This document shows, piece by piece, positions 25,762 through 35,498 of a stretch of 64,000 nt of DNA. The notes under the pieces are model-generated. The model made no database searches. It was given only the letters and a program-made list of their open reading frames with translations, and was not told the DNA's origin. Every line of letters starts with the position of its first letter. Position 1 is the first letter of the stretch. This DNA is from Granulosicoccus sp964390335. GTDB lineage: Bacteria; Pseudomonadota; Gammaproteobacteria; Granulosicoccales; Granulosicoccaceae. The stretch covers positions 34,037 through 98,036 of the forward strand of contig CAYMHU010000011.1 in NCBI GenBank assembly GCA_964390335.1, written 5' to 3'. Position numbers and translations under genes: made by a program.

Positions 25762-28155
25762 TCATTGCAATTGAAATTCAACCGTTCCAATAAAGTTGTT
25801 CTGCTCGGAAGAATCGAGCACCACCTGATACATACCCGAACGCTCCACGGTAAATGTTCGTGTGCTGAAGATGACCAACCTGCTTCCATCATCCGGTGGC
25901 TTTATGTAAGGCAACGGACTTAGCCCCGACACTGATTCCACAACATTCTCAGTTATGGTAAAGACTTCACCCACTTGTGCGTCGAACGAGGCTACAGCAC
26001 GCTGACCCAAGGTTGTTAGCGTTAACGTAAAGCGCTGTCCGCGGGAAACTGCAACACCGTAATCGTCGGCTATTGCTATCAGCTCTATTGGCACAGTACC
26101 CGTATATGCACCAACTGGTGTTAGCAAGACTGTGTAAATACCAGCAACATTTGCGGTAAATTGCAAGTCTTCCTCATTTGATGCTGTGACCACGATTTCA
26201 TTCGATGACGGGTCGAGCACGGACAAACTACCACTGCCCACGCCACCGTCGCGATTTACATAAATTCTGTCACCTTGCCCCGCAGTGAATTCTGCGCTAA
26301 CGGATTGACCTGGTGAGTTCACGATCAGTTCAAACTGACGTTCATCACTTGGTGTAACCGGGATTGTTTCACCGACGGAATAAACCGTAAATGCATACGG
26401 TTCTGCTGAAGATTCCATAAATCGGATTTGGTAGGGTGTATTAGCGCCAATGGTCACCAGACCTAGATCGCTACACTGTGATCGGCGTTTCAACACCGTA
26501 GATTGAGCATTCAACAACTGCCATTCACCTGCGCAATTTGTGGCTAGCTCCGATGCGATATAAACCTTATCGTTTAGCGAAGACGGCAACGTTGCCAGCA
26601 GTTGTTCGCGACTGTCCAGCACACCTTCAACAAGCACATTGAGACTTACAATTCCAATATCAGCGCTTGCTGGTTCAACTATACTAAAGCTGTACTCTCC
26701 GGTATCGCCGCTTTGGCTAAACACCGAAAGTTTAACTTGCCCTTCCGGCAATTCAAACGGTATATCGCATGACATCGCCAATTGCGCTGCATCTCCATCA
26801 AGCGGCTCCAGCAGGAAACTAAAGGACTGCACTACAGAACACGGTGAATTCACTTGAACACTACGATTTATTCCTGATGGTATGTTTAACGTATATTGAT
26901 CGACTTCATTTTTGCTGCTCAGCTGCCCAGCACCGGGCGTTGGCAACCTGGGCGACACTGTTGCATTAACATCCAGAGCAATCGTTGAGGCAGCGGAAAC
27001 ATACGCGTTGGCAGACACCGCATTTACTGCAACACCGGCAAGTTCTGCCGCATCATCGAGTAACTGCTCATCACCATCGAATAACAGATCGTAAACACAA
27101 CCCTGCAACAGAAACCCTGTCCCTACTCCGGCATCTAGACAACGCTGGGTGGCGGATTCCCTCTGCGGTGTAGCAACATCGGACAGGCTTTGCAAATCCA
27201 AAACAGAGTAAGCGCCATCGACCAGTGGGTCATACTCACTATTGAAAAGCGACTCGCTACCCAAACGCAACCAATCTGTTAAATAGTCGCCATACAACGT
27301 ATCGGTGTCTTCCACCGTAAAAGACAAACCTGCGGATGTTTGCAGATCATTTGATGGATCGCCGTCAAAGTTACCCAACAAGCCCGTTACAGTGCCACGC
27401 AATGATTCATGCAATGCCATCTTGAAGGCATTGCCGCTATGTGAAACTAACAAATCCAGCTTTCCAACAATCTTTACATAGGTGTGCTTGTTGTGACGCT
27501 GTACAAACGACCCTTGCTCGTCAAGATCAATCCACCCACCCAAGCTGATGGGGACATCAACACCGTTGACAACAATCACATCATGCAATCCTGGTGCAGA
27601 ATTTTTTAACGACCGATCAATCGGATCGTTAATTACAATGGTTGTATTGCCATGCCGAACAGCGAATGCTTTAATTCTGGATACCGTGGCATTGGCACTT
27701 AATCGAAACTGTCTTGCTTGCACAGTAAGTTCCGCGCTTTCTATATAGGCATAATCACCAGCCCCCTGAAATCCATAACCCAAGCCATCATGCGTGACGA
27801 GATGCGGATCGCCCCAGCCGATCGAAGGCCTGCGCGGACTGGACGTAATCGGAGACGAATCGTAAGGCGGCTCCTCTCGACTGGGCGGGTTTATCGCCGG
27901 TAAAATACAGTCTGTCATAGCACTACTGGGCGTTGGTGAGATACCGTTATTTATTCCAGCAGCAGCACCGATAATTTTATTAAATCCTCCAAGCACTTGA
28001 TTTAACACTTCACCACCGACTGCACGAGCAACCAGACTTCTCGGATTACAGTCGGGTGATGCCATCGCAATTGTTGGATTGATAAGCCCGAATACGCAAA
28101 AGCACACCAACGGCAAACAGTTTAGAAGGCGTTTCAGCTCAGTATGAATATTCAC
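25762..28155 (-). CDS. secreted protein with von Willebrand factor type D domain
   Basis: 797 aa, GTG start at 28155 overlapping the upstream lipoprotein stop (GTGA). A signal peptide (cleavage near IAMAS, residue 32) is followed by a low-complexity segment. A VWD domain spans about 110-290, with GWGDPHLVTHDGLGY at its start and TGLLGNFDGDPSNDL at its end. A short Cys-containing stretch (RCLDAGVGTGF to GCVYDLLF) resembles the C8 module that follows VWD in animal mucins. The remaining 400 residues look like repeated beta-sandwich modules of the pre-peptidase C-terminal (PPC) type, judged by alternating hydrophobic patterns and recurring YTVLL/YQVVL-like ends. A surface or matrix role is likely; no catalytic domain is seen. 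Confidence 0.8.
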   Translation of the reverse strand: MNIHTELKRLLNCLPLVCFCVFGLINPTIAMASPDCNPRSLVARAVGGEVLNQVLGGFNKIIGAAAGINNGISPTPSSAMTDCILPAINPPSREEPPYDSSPITSSPRRPSIGWGDPHLVTHDGLGYGFQGAGDYAYIESAELTVQARQFRLSANATVSRIKAFAVRHGNTTIVINDPIDRSLKNSAPGLHDVIVVNGVDVPISLGGWIDLDEQGSFVQRHNKHTYVKIVGKLDLLVSHSGNAFKMALHESLRGTVTGLLGNFDGDPSNDLQTSAGLSFTVEDTDTLYGDYLTDWLRLGSESLFNSEYDPLVDGAYSVLDLQSLSDVATPQRESATQRCLDAGVGTGFLLQGCVYDLLFDGDEQLLDDAAELAGVAVNAVSANAYVSAASTIALDVNATVSPRLPTPGAGQLSSKNEVDQYTLNIPSGINRSVQVNSPCSVVQSFSFLLEPLDGDAAQLAMSCDIPFELPEGQVKLSVFSQSGDTGEYSFSIVEPASADIGIVSLNVLVEGVLDSREQLLATLPSSLNDKVYIASELATNCAGEWQLLNAQSTVLKRRSQCSDLGLVTIGANTPYQIRFMESSAEPYAFTVYSVGETIPVTPSDERQFELIVNSPGQSVSAEFTAGQGDRIYVNRDGGVGSGSLSVLDPSSNEIVVTASNEEDLQFTANVAGIYTVLLTPVGAYTGTVPIELIAIADDYGVAVSRGQRFTLTLTTLGQRAVASFDAQVGEVFTITENVVESVSGLSPLPYIKPPDDGSRLVIFSTRTFTVERSGMYQVVLDSSEQNNFIGTVEFQLQ

Positions 28156-28988
28156 TCTGCAGCCTCCCTAATGGTTTGCGTAAACGTTCTGTCATCCACC
28201 ACCGTTTGCAATACACCGTTGATGTAAAGCTCATCTTCGAAACGAACAGCCACATTAATATCTGCAGCTTGAAGCAATAACGATGGCAATGCGTATGTTG
28301 CGGCCATAGATCCACTAACGGTGTACCGATCTTGCTCATCACTGCCGGTAGTTATGAGCTTGTTAACCGATATCGAATTGATATTGATCTCATCAACAGA
28401 AGTTCTCGTTGTGGCGATGACAGTAGGAAGTTCGTTTTGTTCGGACCATGACGCACCTACACCAACCGGTGTAGATGGCACAGATAAATTAAATGCTGGA
28501 TAGCTAAATACATCCAGTGACAGCACATCGTATAAATCGCGTCGCTGATTAAAACGAGTCTTCTCGCCACGACTATTAAGCGTATCGATGATCCGAAACA
28601 ACGATAAATTTGACAGTTCGAGATTGTCCGGGCTTACACCATTATTGAACGATAAAGCACGCAGTTGAAAATCATTACCATTTTGTTCCAACGAAACATC
28701 AACGGTAATATCACTGCTTATTTCTTGCTGCTGCAATACACCACCAACAGTGACGCTTTGTTCACTTACCGTTGTTATATCAAGGCTTACTTGCGCCGGC
28801 GCGGTTAGTGATAGCTGGATTCTGGGCTCCAATCCTTGCGAATCAACTGAACCAGTTGCATCTGTCGCATCGTTGTTTGATGAACCACCACACGCAGCCA
28901 ACATGACGAGCTGTAATATGCAAATCCACCTCAATCTGCACCGCGCAATGCCGCTGAGTATCCGCTGTAGATGACCTGATTTCTTCAC
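28152..28988 (-). CDS. lipoprotein of unknown function
   Basis: 278 aa, GTG start at 28988. The N-terminus is basic, then hydrophobic, ending in the lipobox LAAC at about residue 34 followed by GGSSNND, so it is an exported lipoprotein. The mature part is rich in beta-strand patterns and Ser/Thr with no family recognised. It is co-translated with the VWD protein downstream (four-base overlap), so the two probably act together at the cell surface, for example as anchor or secretion partner (inference). Confidence 0.75.
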   Translation of the reverse strand: MKKSGHLQRILSGIARCRLRWICILQLVMLAACGGSSNNDATDATGSVDSQGLEPRIQLSLTAPAQVSLDITTVSEQSVTVGGVLQQQEISSDITVDVSLEQNGNDFQLRALSFNNGVSPDNLELSNLSLFRIIDTLNSRGEKTRFNQRRDLYDVLSLDVFSYPAFNLSVPSTPVGVGASWSEQNELPTVIATTRTSVDEININSISVNKLITTGSDEQDRYTVSGSMAATYALPSLLLQAADINVAVRFEDELYINGVLQTVVDDRTFTQTIREAAE

Positions 28989-29169
28989 TGCGCAACCTCT
29001 ACTTTAAATGCAGCTCTTGTATAAATTGAGCATCGACAGGTTAACTAACATTAATCCAATCAGCTATACGCTAAATAGCGTATGTACAGATATGGGTACA
29101 TGCGCGAGTATAAAAACGCCAGCTTGAAACGCAGATACAAATAACACATAGATTTTAAGGACACCTGAT

Positions 29170-30015
29170 ATGAACACAGTTTTAAATCCATACATAACTA
29201 TCGCGGTTACATCAATTTGGTTAGTTGCGTGTGGAGGGGGAAGCAGTAGTGGCAGTGATAGCCGCAATGGTTCCAGCATTGAACCACAAACAGACCTTAC
29301 TGGGACTTATCAATACCTTGGTTTTGTTGAGATTATTCAAGACAATCTAGAAGAGCGTGTCAATCGAGATGCAAACTTCCTGCAACTGACCGAACCACAG
29401 AACGCAAATGTGTTTCGCAATAGCGTTCCAATGAGTGTTGACACTTGCAAACTTTCCATAACACCAACTATTCCAACTGACGTAGGTGTTATTGGATTTC
29501 CCGAAGCCAATTTTACTCTTATTTCAGCAGGACAGACATTCACACTAACCGAAACGGCCGGTACCTACGCCACGATTACACTAGCCGATAGTCGATTCTC
29601 AGTTGCCACATTTCCTGTGCCAACGCCGTTAACTCTCGACATTCCGGGCGCCGAATTTCCGGCATTTTCTGACGTTGCAATTCCTGATGTAGTCACAGTT
29701 CAAAATTTCCAACCCGGAAGAAACGACACCCTGCAAGCCGACACTGTTATTAGCTGGACACCCACTGGCTTGACCAACCACACGATTAATTTAACTGCAT
29801 TCGATTTCGTTGACACGGATAAAGTCGTTGATCTTCGTTGCCACGTTGCCGACGACGGTAACTTCACCCTACCAGCAAATATTGTAAGTGCTCTTAACAG
29901 TGGCTTAGGTGACGGGTTTGCCATTAACGGATTAGAACAGGAAAAACGCACTGACACATTGATCATTAATGGCGATGCCTTATTGGTTGTATCAAAGTCA
30001 CTCGATACGCTGTAG
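29170..30015 (+). CDS. lipoprotein of unknown function
   Basis: 281 aa with lipobox LVAC at about residue 20 followed by a GGGSSSGSDS linker. The rest is a single beta-rich domain without a recognised family, including two Cys residues (about 98 and 237) that could pair outside the cytoplasm. It is preceded by AAGGA and lies divergent from the VWD/lipoprotein pair. The subtilase lipoprotein follows 49 bp downstream on the same strand, so these two are likely one transcript. Confidence 0.7.
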   Translation: MNTVLNPYITIAVTSIWLVACGGGSSSGSDSRNGSSIEPQTDLTGTYQYLGFVEIIQDNLEERVNRDANFLQLTEPQNANVFRNSVPMSVDTCKLSITPTIPTDVGVIGFPEANFTLISAGQTFTLTETAGTYATITLADSRFSVATFPVPTPLTLDIPGAEFPAFSDVAIPDVVTVQNFQPGRNDTLQADTVISWTPTGLTNHTINLTAFDFVDTDKVVDLRCHVADDGNFTLPANIVSALNSGLGDGFAINGLEQEKRTDTLIINGDALLVVSKSLDTL

Positions 30016-30064
30016 CGGTCATAGCCAACAACTCAGCTGCCGATTTAACGGGGAGGTAAGTTCC

Positions 30065-32869
30065 ATGCGGCACTATGTAAAACGAATACTCAATTTGACT
30101 GGGGATTACACCGTACAGTTCTTTGCAATAGCGATTTTGCTAGCACTGGTTTCGTGTGGTGGCAGCAGTAATAACGACAACGACATCAAACCGTTGGAAA
30201 CGCCCGTACTCACTTTGATAGGCGATGCCCAAATCGTGGTTGAACTGAATGACATTTACGATGACGCAGGTGCAACGGCTATCGACACAGAAGGCAATGA
30301 TATTAGTACCAGCATTACATCCACAGGAACTGTCGATGTTACAAATCCAGGCACCTACAACATCACATACAACGTCACTGACGCTGAAGGCATGATGGCA
30401 AGCCCAATTGAAAGAACGGTACAGGTGGTTGAGCCACTTGAAATAGTGGTAAACACGAATTTGTCGTTAGATCTTACTGAAGTGGATGACCCGGATGGCG
30501 GTTTACCCAGACCTGTGGGCGCGATTGAAAGTTTTGGTCAGAAAGCACACTTAGTGCAAAACGAAATCCTGATTGCCACAGACGATGTCAGTGTGGTTAA
30601 CGCATTTATTGATCGCTGGCCAGCTGAACTAAAAGACACGGTTGCCATGGAGGGCGCGCCAGATCTGTACACGCTCAGCATCAATCCCGCCGATGTGTCC
30701 TCAGATACACTTGAAAATCACATTGACGAAATTAGTGGCATCAGCTTTGGCACAATTATGTTCTCGTCTAACGATATACTAAAACTCTATGCCATTGTCG
30801 CACAGGAAATTGCACAGAATGATTTAACGATCTCATTAAACTGGGTCACCGCGCCTCAAACAATTCGATCGGGTACGACCATTGAACAGACTAATTCAGC
30901 TGACTCGAACTATACACCCGACGCATTCCAATGGCCATACATGAATCGTATTGGCGAACAGAAAAACGGCATCACCGCAGCGTGGCAAACATTGGACCTG
31001 CTAGACATTGAAGGTGCGGAACGCATCATGGTGATTGATTCTGGTTTTGTCGATATAGGCGATTATGCTGAAGCCCGAGTACCTGCTGGTGCCGGTTGGG
31101 GCAGTCCTAGCGGAGCTGGCTGTTCCGGTGACAGCTGCCTATGGCACGGCACCGATGTTGCGCATGTAGCGCTAGGTGTACCCGATAACGGTATTGGGGT
31201 TGCGGGTTCAGCTGGTGCATACGGTATCCTTGAACCAGTGCAGTTCACTGGGTTCGATTTGCGCGGATTGGGGCGCATATTCGGCATCTTATTATCCGCA
31301 CCTGTCAACGGGCCACCAGCCGTTGTTAATATCAGTGGGTCAGTTGCAATACCGCCACCTTTTAATGTTGGACTGAACCGGTTCCTCGACCCATTGTTTG
31401 ATCGAGGCCTTGATCTCGGTATTCTCGTGGTAGCAGCGGCTGGTAATGATGGTGAGAATGTCGACGACAGTTTTCGGTTTTTCTTTCGCACCATTGAATC
31501 ATCCACGGTCATACCATGCGAAACAAGTTCAGTAATCTGCGTTGGCGGCCTGGGTTGGGATAGCAATCAGATTGCGGCAGGCTCTAATTACGGCTCAGAA
31601 GCAGAAGCTGACAGCGTGGACATCTACGCCCCCTATCAATTCTGGGTTCCCGAAATCAGCGCCGCCGGCGTTGATCAGAATGCAGTGCGATTAAAGTCAG
31701 GCACCAGCTTTTCCGCACCGTTTGTTAGTGGCGTATTGGCCATGATGCAAGTTGCTAATCCAGCACTCAGCGCCGAAGGCGCTATTTCGTGCCTGCTGAA
31801 CTCTGCACATCAGAACGATGGCGTTCGCATTCACTCGCGAGGTGGCAATCAACGCAGACTCGACGCATTCGAAGCGGTGGTGTGCGCACTCGGACGACGG
31901 GCATCTTTTCCATTACTTGCAATAGACTCACCCGCTGATGGACAAACCACCAGAGGACGTGCCGATGTCATTCTTAATGCGGCGAGCATGGGAAGCGAAG
32001 GATTGCCATTGATTATTCAATGGAACAGCAGCATAGACGGTGACTTGGGTACATACACACCGGCTTCAGATACTGTATTCAGAGATTTATCGATAGGCAC
32101 GCATGATTTAACCGCAACTGTGACGGATGCAAATGGCGATACCGCTACACAAAGTGTTAGCGTAACAATCACCAACAACCCACCCACCGCCAGCATTCTT
32201 TCACCACAGGAAGGCGAAACGTTTGGCGAAGCACAAAGTATTAATTTACGCGCACTAGCACAAGATATTGACGTCTTCCCTTCAGGACAACTGTCCGGAT
32301 CTCAGATTCGCTGGAGCGTCACCGGCAACGGCTTTACTACCACCGGTAGCAACACATCGATTCCCGCTGGCCGACTCGGCATTGGCACGTACACCCTGAC
32401 TCTGGTTGCTGATGATGGCGAAGACTCAGTCGAAGAAAGCGTCAATTTTTCAGTAACAGAATGCACAGGTTCGTGCCCGAGCGCATCAATAACAACACCA
32501 GGTGACTCGGTATTTAGAACCAACACTCGCGACGATCAAGACCGTATCTATGTTGATATTAGCTTTTCAGGCGTGGGAATGGATGCTGAAGACGGTAATT
32601 TTGCTGGTCGTGTAAACGATGGTCCAATTAGCTGGACGTCAGTGAATGAAGACGGCAATGTCAGCAACATTTGCACCCCGTTTCGATTAGAACCGCCACT
32701 AGTGCCCTCTGTACAAGAGCAAACATGCGATACCTTTACAACGCGTTATTACTTGAATGAAGATTCGTCTTCAACCAATCAACATATTGTGACTATGCAA
32801 GTTATAGACAACGATGGTAACCGTGCGACCGATTCTATTGTAATCACGATAGAATTCGCATTACTCTAA
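30065..32869 (+). CDS. subtilisin-like (S8) serine protease lipoprotein
   Basis: 934 aa from the ATG at 30065, which follows GGGGAGG; the open frame upstream overlaps the preceding lipoprotein. A lipobox LVSC near residue 32 is followed by GGSSNND. A DUF5011/Ig-like module (about 48-120: IVVELNDIYDDAGATA to NITYNVTDAEG) comes next. The S8 peptidase domain has a readable triad: Asp325 (VIDSG), His361 (WHGTDVAH) and Ser548 (GTSFSAP). Two further Ig-like/PKD-like modules follow, then a C-terminal beta module. It should act on proteins outside the inner membrane. It shares the CGGSS lipobox tail with its neighbours. Confidence 0.9.
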   Translation: MRHYVKRILNLTGDYTVQFFAIAILLALVSCGGSSNNDNDIKPLETPVLTLIGDAQIVVELNDIYDDAGATAIDTEGNDISTSITSTGTVDVTNPGTYNITYNVTDAEGMMASPIERTVQVVEPLEIVVNTNLSLDLTEVDDPDGGLPRPVGAIESFGQKAHLVQNEILIATDDVSVVNAFIDRWPAELKDTVAMEGAPDLYTLSINPADVSSDTLENHIDEISGISFGTIMFSSNDILKLYAIVAQEIAQNDLTISLNWVTAPQTIRSGTTIEQTNSADSNYTPDAFQWPYMNRIGEQKNGITAAWQTLDLLDIEGAERIMVIDSGFVDIGDYAEARVPAGAGWGSPSGAGCSGDSCLWHGTDVAHVALGVPDNGIGVAGSAGAYGILEPVQFTGFDLRGLGRIFGILLSAPVNGPPAVVNISGSVAIPPPFNVGLNRFLDPLFDRGLDLGILVVAAAGNDGENVDDSFRFFFRTIESSTVIPCETSSVICVGGLGWDSNQIAAGSNYGSEAEADSVDIYAPYQFWVPEISAAGVDQNAVRLKSGTSFSAPFVSGVLAMMQVANPALSAEGAISCLLNSAHQNDGVRIHSRGGNQRRLDAFEAVVCALGRRASFPLLAIDSPADGQTTRGRADVILNAASMGSEGLPLIIQWNSSIDGDLGTYTPASDTVFRDLSIGTHDLTATVTDANGDTATQSVSVTITNNPPTASILSPQEGETFGEAQSINLRALAQDIDVFPSGQLSGSQIRWSVTGNGFTTTGSNTSIPAGRLGIGTYTLTLVADDGEDSVEESVNFSVTECTGSCPSASITTPGDSVFRTNTRDDQDRIYVDISFSGVGMDAEDGNFAGRVNDGPISWTSVNEDGNVSNICTPFRLEPPLVPSVQEQTCDTFTTRYYLNEDSSSTNQHIVTMQVIDNDGNRATDSIVITIEFALL

Positions 32870-32877
32870 TTGATATA

Positions 32878-32907
32878 GGCCCACAGAGTGTCTGACACCT
32901 GTGGGCC
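32878..32907. terminator. long hairpin after the subtilase gene
   Basis: GGCCCACAG (32878-32886) pairs with CTGTGGGCC (32899-32907), and GTG/CAC pairs extend the stem inward. It lies between convergent genes. No T-run follows on either strand, so it is a probable 3' end structure rather than a textbook intrinsic terminator. Confidence 0.55.
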
Positions 32908-32912
32908 AACAA

Positions 32913-33356
32913 CTAATTAATTAGTACAGAAAACGCCACAACCCCGCTCTGCGACGCGCCAACCTGACCACTGCATTCCCACTTTACCGTACCGGTAAAA
33001 TTCGATTGGGTTTGATCGGATGGTTCAGCAATAACGCAGTTCATACCCGGTGGTTGAGCTACTACCGAAATACTGGAAGGTTTTAGCGTGGTGTTGACAG
33101 GCACGTTGTCGATTACAGCAACGTTATATAGCGTGCTATACAGTGAAGAAAACTCTACCCGGTAAACGAGCTCATCATTTGGTTTACCTTCATTTAACGT
33201 TAAAAAGCCATTACCACTTGCGAGATCACACACATCTTCTGTTGCATTACATACCGACTTCGTCACCACCAACGGAACCGGTTCGGTGCCAGTGACGGTA
33301 TCGCTATTAGTGGTGCTGTGTGATTGATTGATACCGGTGAACTGTTGTCGCTTCAA
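32913..33356 (-). CDS. DUF11-repeat protein, C-terminal fragment
   Basis: 147 aa from a TTG at 33356. It reads as one DUF11-type beta module: LVVTKSVCNATEDVCDLAS, GKPNDELVYRVEF, NVAVIDNVPVNTTL, VKWECSGQVGASQSGVVAFSV. Such modules normally occur as tandem repeats at the C-terminus of large secreted proteins. Here there is no signal peptide, an in-frame stop lies shortly upstream, and no preceding repeat exists, so this is probably the surviving end of a longer gene. A small standalone protein cannot be excluded. Confidence 0.55.
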   Translation of the reverse strand: MKRQQFTGINQSHSTTNSDTVTGTEPVPLVVTKSVCNATEDVCDLASGNGFLTLNEGKPNDELVYRVEFSSLYSTLYNVAVIDNVPVNTTLKPSSISVVAQPPGMNCVIAEPSDQTQSNFTGTVKWECSGQVGASQSGVVAFSVLIN

Positions 33357-33416
33357 CTTGCAATAGATTGTTAGGGGTTATATGTTGTGTTAGTCACTGA
33401 TCGGGCGTGATTAGCA

Positions 33417-33790
33417 TCACAAGTCAATAGCGAATAATCCGCAACCCAAAAACAGACCCTTGGTTTCTGCTGTTTCACCTAACATAAAAATGCTATCGGG
33501 ATCAATCGGTTTACCGATCGGCTCAAAGCAACCCACCAGTAAACCACCACTGTCATCGCGAATGTACAGATGATTATCATGATCAGGCAGTGTTGGGAGA
33601 TTACCCGTGATGCCCTCCACAGGTTTGGTTAACAGATAAAAATGTTCACACGGCCATGCTGGAACGTGCGCACCTGCAAGCAATGCGGCATCTTTACTCC
33701 AAAGCCATTTGCACAAAGCAATTGCATCGCATTTAATAAGCCCTTTATCTGTTTCAACACCGTATACGATGATAAAAAAGCTGCCTAAGA
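33417..33790 (-). pseudogene. remnant of FAD-dependent dimethylglycine/sarcosine-dehydrogenase-like gene
   Basis: The minus-strand frame reads VYGVETDKGLIKCDA, then WLWSKDAALLAGAHVPAWPCEHFYLLTKPV, HDNHLYIRDDSGGLLVGCFEP, and finally LGETAETKGLFLGCG. These are consecutive conserved blocks of the DAO-fold half of DMGDH/SARDH proteins (GVETD-G-I, C-GMWSRD, EHFY-TEP, YIREE-GGLLVG-FEP, LGE-PE-KGF). About 25 residues that should separate the last two blocks are reduced to a few, so there is an internal deletion. The N-terminal FAD motif and the C-terminal GcvT-like half are absent. It lies in the gap after the transketolase stop. Confidence 0.75.
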
Positions 33791-33796
33791 TTCGAT

Positions 33797-34636
33797 TTAT
33801 TGGCTCAGCGACTCAATTGTCGACTCGATTTCCTTTAAGCCGGCCGCCCAATCAGCATCCCCTTTTGCAACGTAGTGCGCCATAGGTAGCGCTTCCTGAA
33901 GGCAATCTATACCCACAAACAAACGGGTATCGCATACCATGACATAGGGTTTGTCGTGAATGCTTCGCGCCTCATCAAACGCTGCCAGAATTTCTTCAAT
34001 ACTGTTGCCGTTTATTCTTCTAACAGCAAAACCAAACGATTCGAACTTCTCTGGCACGGGTTCAACCCCGAGATGATCTTGTGTTGAACCGGTGGCACCT
34101 AAATCGTTGTTATCGATGATGTACACGAGGTTAGATAGTTTATGATGGCCGGCAAACATCGCTGCTTCCCATACATTCCCTTCCTGCAACTCACCATCAG
34201 AGAACAAGCAATACACACGTTTGTCGGAGCCTTTCAACCGCTCGCCATAGGCTATTCCTGCCGATTGAGATGGCCCTTGACCAAGTGAGCCTGCGGTAAT
34301 TTCAAAACCAAGCTGCCCTTCTATCGGACTTTGATCCACCTTGGTGCCATCAGCGTTATAGGTGCGTAGTTCTTCCATAGTGTAGGAACCATGCTCGGCA
34401 AACGCGCCATAACACATGATGGCATCATGACCGTTAGACAAAACAAAGCGATCGTAAAACCACTTATTGTTATCTTCTCGCAGTTCGTTAAAGTACAGGC
34501 ACGCTGCGATGTCTGCCAGTGCAACACCTTGACCAGCATAGCCACCACGCTGCATGCAAATATCAAGAACATTACGTCTAATTTTTGCAGCGAGCAGTTT
34601 TAGCTCGTTAATTGGACGCTGATTCGTTTGGCTCAC
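33797..34636 (-). CDS. transketolase, N-terminal subunit (thiamine-diphosphate-binding)
   Basis: 279 aa from a GTG at 34636, preceded by AGGTGAG; the longer open frame overlaps the partner gene. It has the split-transketolase N-terminal domain: RRNVLDICMQRGG, GHDAIMCYGAFAEHG, GSLGQGPSQSAGIAYGERLKG, and the ThDP motif CLFSDGELQEGNVWEAAMFAGHHKLSNLVYIIDNN (GDGxxxEG...NN-type, here starting SDGELQEG). It forms the active enzyme with the C-terminal subunit encoded immediately upstream in transcription order. Substrate unknown; the context (aconitase X) suggests a dedicated catabolic role rather than the central pentose pathway. Confidence 0.9.
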   Translation of the reverse strand: MSQTNQRPINELKLLAAKIRRNVLDICMQRGGYAGQGVALADIAACLYFNELREDNNKWFYDRFVLSNGHDAIMCYGAFAEHGSYTMEELRTYNADGTKVDQSPIEGQLGFEITAGSLGQGPSQSAGIAYGERLKGSDKRVYCLFSDGELQEGNVWEAAMFAGHHKLSNLVYIIDNNDLGATGSTQDHLGVEPVPEKFESFGFAVRRINGNSIEEILAAFDEARSIHDKPYVMVCDTRLFVGIDCLQEALPMAHYVAKGDADWAAGLKEIESTIESLSQ

Positions 34637-34637
34637 A

Positions 34638-35498
34638 TTACTCACCTGACAACCCTCCAATTCGACTTGCCAGTTGATCTGCATCCAGTGCCAACTGCTC
34701 ACGAATGTATGGCAAGGTTCCACCCGGCGCCCATTGATTAGGAATGCCAAGACGCGTAATACGCGGCCCACCACCAATGTCGGAAACAATTTCGGCAACC
34801 AGGCTACCCAGCCCTGTGACTATTTGATGATTTTCAATAGTCACAACCTGATCGTGAGCAAAGCAAAAATCAGCAATTTCTTGTTCACGAACCGGCTTTA
34901 GTGTTGGCACATGCAGTACTGAATGGTTAACGTTTTGGTGAGCCAGAATGTCGGATGCTTCAAGCGCCCATTGCGTTGCATGCCCTGTAGAGATGACACC
35001 CACACCACTGCCTTTACGCAAGGTATACGTTTTGCCCACTTCAAATTGATACGTATCCGGGTTTAACAAACATGGGGTATTACCGCGATGACCGCGCAGA
35101 TAAACCAATCCGGGTAAATCAACCGCCGCATTCAGTGCTTGCTTGAATTCAGTTACATCCATTGGATCGATGACTGTTGCATCCGGGATTGCTCTGATCA
35201 TGCCAAGATCTTCGGCCGCCTGATGATGAATGCGCGCAGGGTTGGCTATGCCCGGGGTAAACCCCACCACGACATTAGTGAGTGGACTGGTGCCCATGCA
35301 CACTAGCATTTGATCATAGGCCCGACGTGTGGCGTAGCACGCAAAGGTTGTTGCCACAGGCACAAACCCCGCTTTGGATATCCCAGCCGCAACCGACAAC
35401 AGGTTCTGTTCCGCCATACCGACGTCCAGATGTTGATCGGGCAGTTGCTGTTTCACCATATCAAGTTGCGTGTACTTACTTAAGTCGGCGCTCATCAT
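34638..35498 (-). CDS. transketolase, C-terminal subunit (5' end suspect)
   Basis: 286 aa from the ATG at 35498. It contains the pyrimidine-binding and C-terminal transketolase domains: VGMAEQNLLSVAAGISKAGFVP, FACYATRRAYDQM, HHQAAEDLGMIRAIP, VYLRGHRG. This ATG falls inside the conserved first strand (VIMMSADL), and family-like sequence continues in frame for about 30 codons upstream (APFDAISFDLCSRRKDV). No ATG, GTG or TTG is available there before an in-frame TAA at 35604-35606. Either a non-standard start is used (CTG at 35585) or a nonsense mutation has split the gene. It is followed at once by the N-terminal subunit. Confidence 0.75.
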   Translation of the reverse strand: MMSADLSKYTQLDMVKQQLPDQHLDVGMAEQNLLSVAAGISKAGFVPVATTFACYATRRAYDQMLVCMGTSPLTNVVVGFTPGIANPARIHHQAAEDLGMIRAIPDATVIDPMDVTEFKQALNAAVDLPGLVYLRGHRGNTPCLLNPDTYQFEVGKTYTLRKGSGVGVISTGHATQWALEASDILAHQNVNHSVLHVPTLKPVREQEIADFCFAHDQVVTIENHQIVTGLGSLVAEIVSDIGGGPRITRLGIPNQWAPGGTLPYIREQLALDADQLASRIGGLSGE

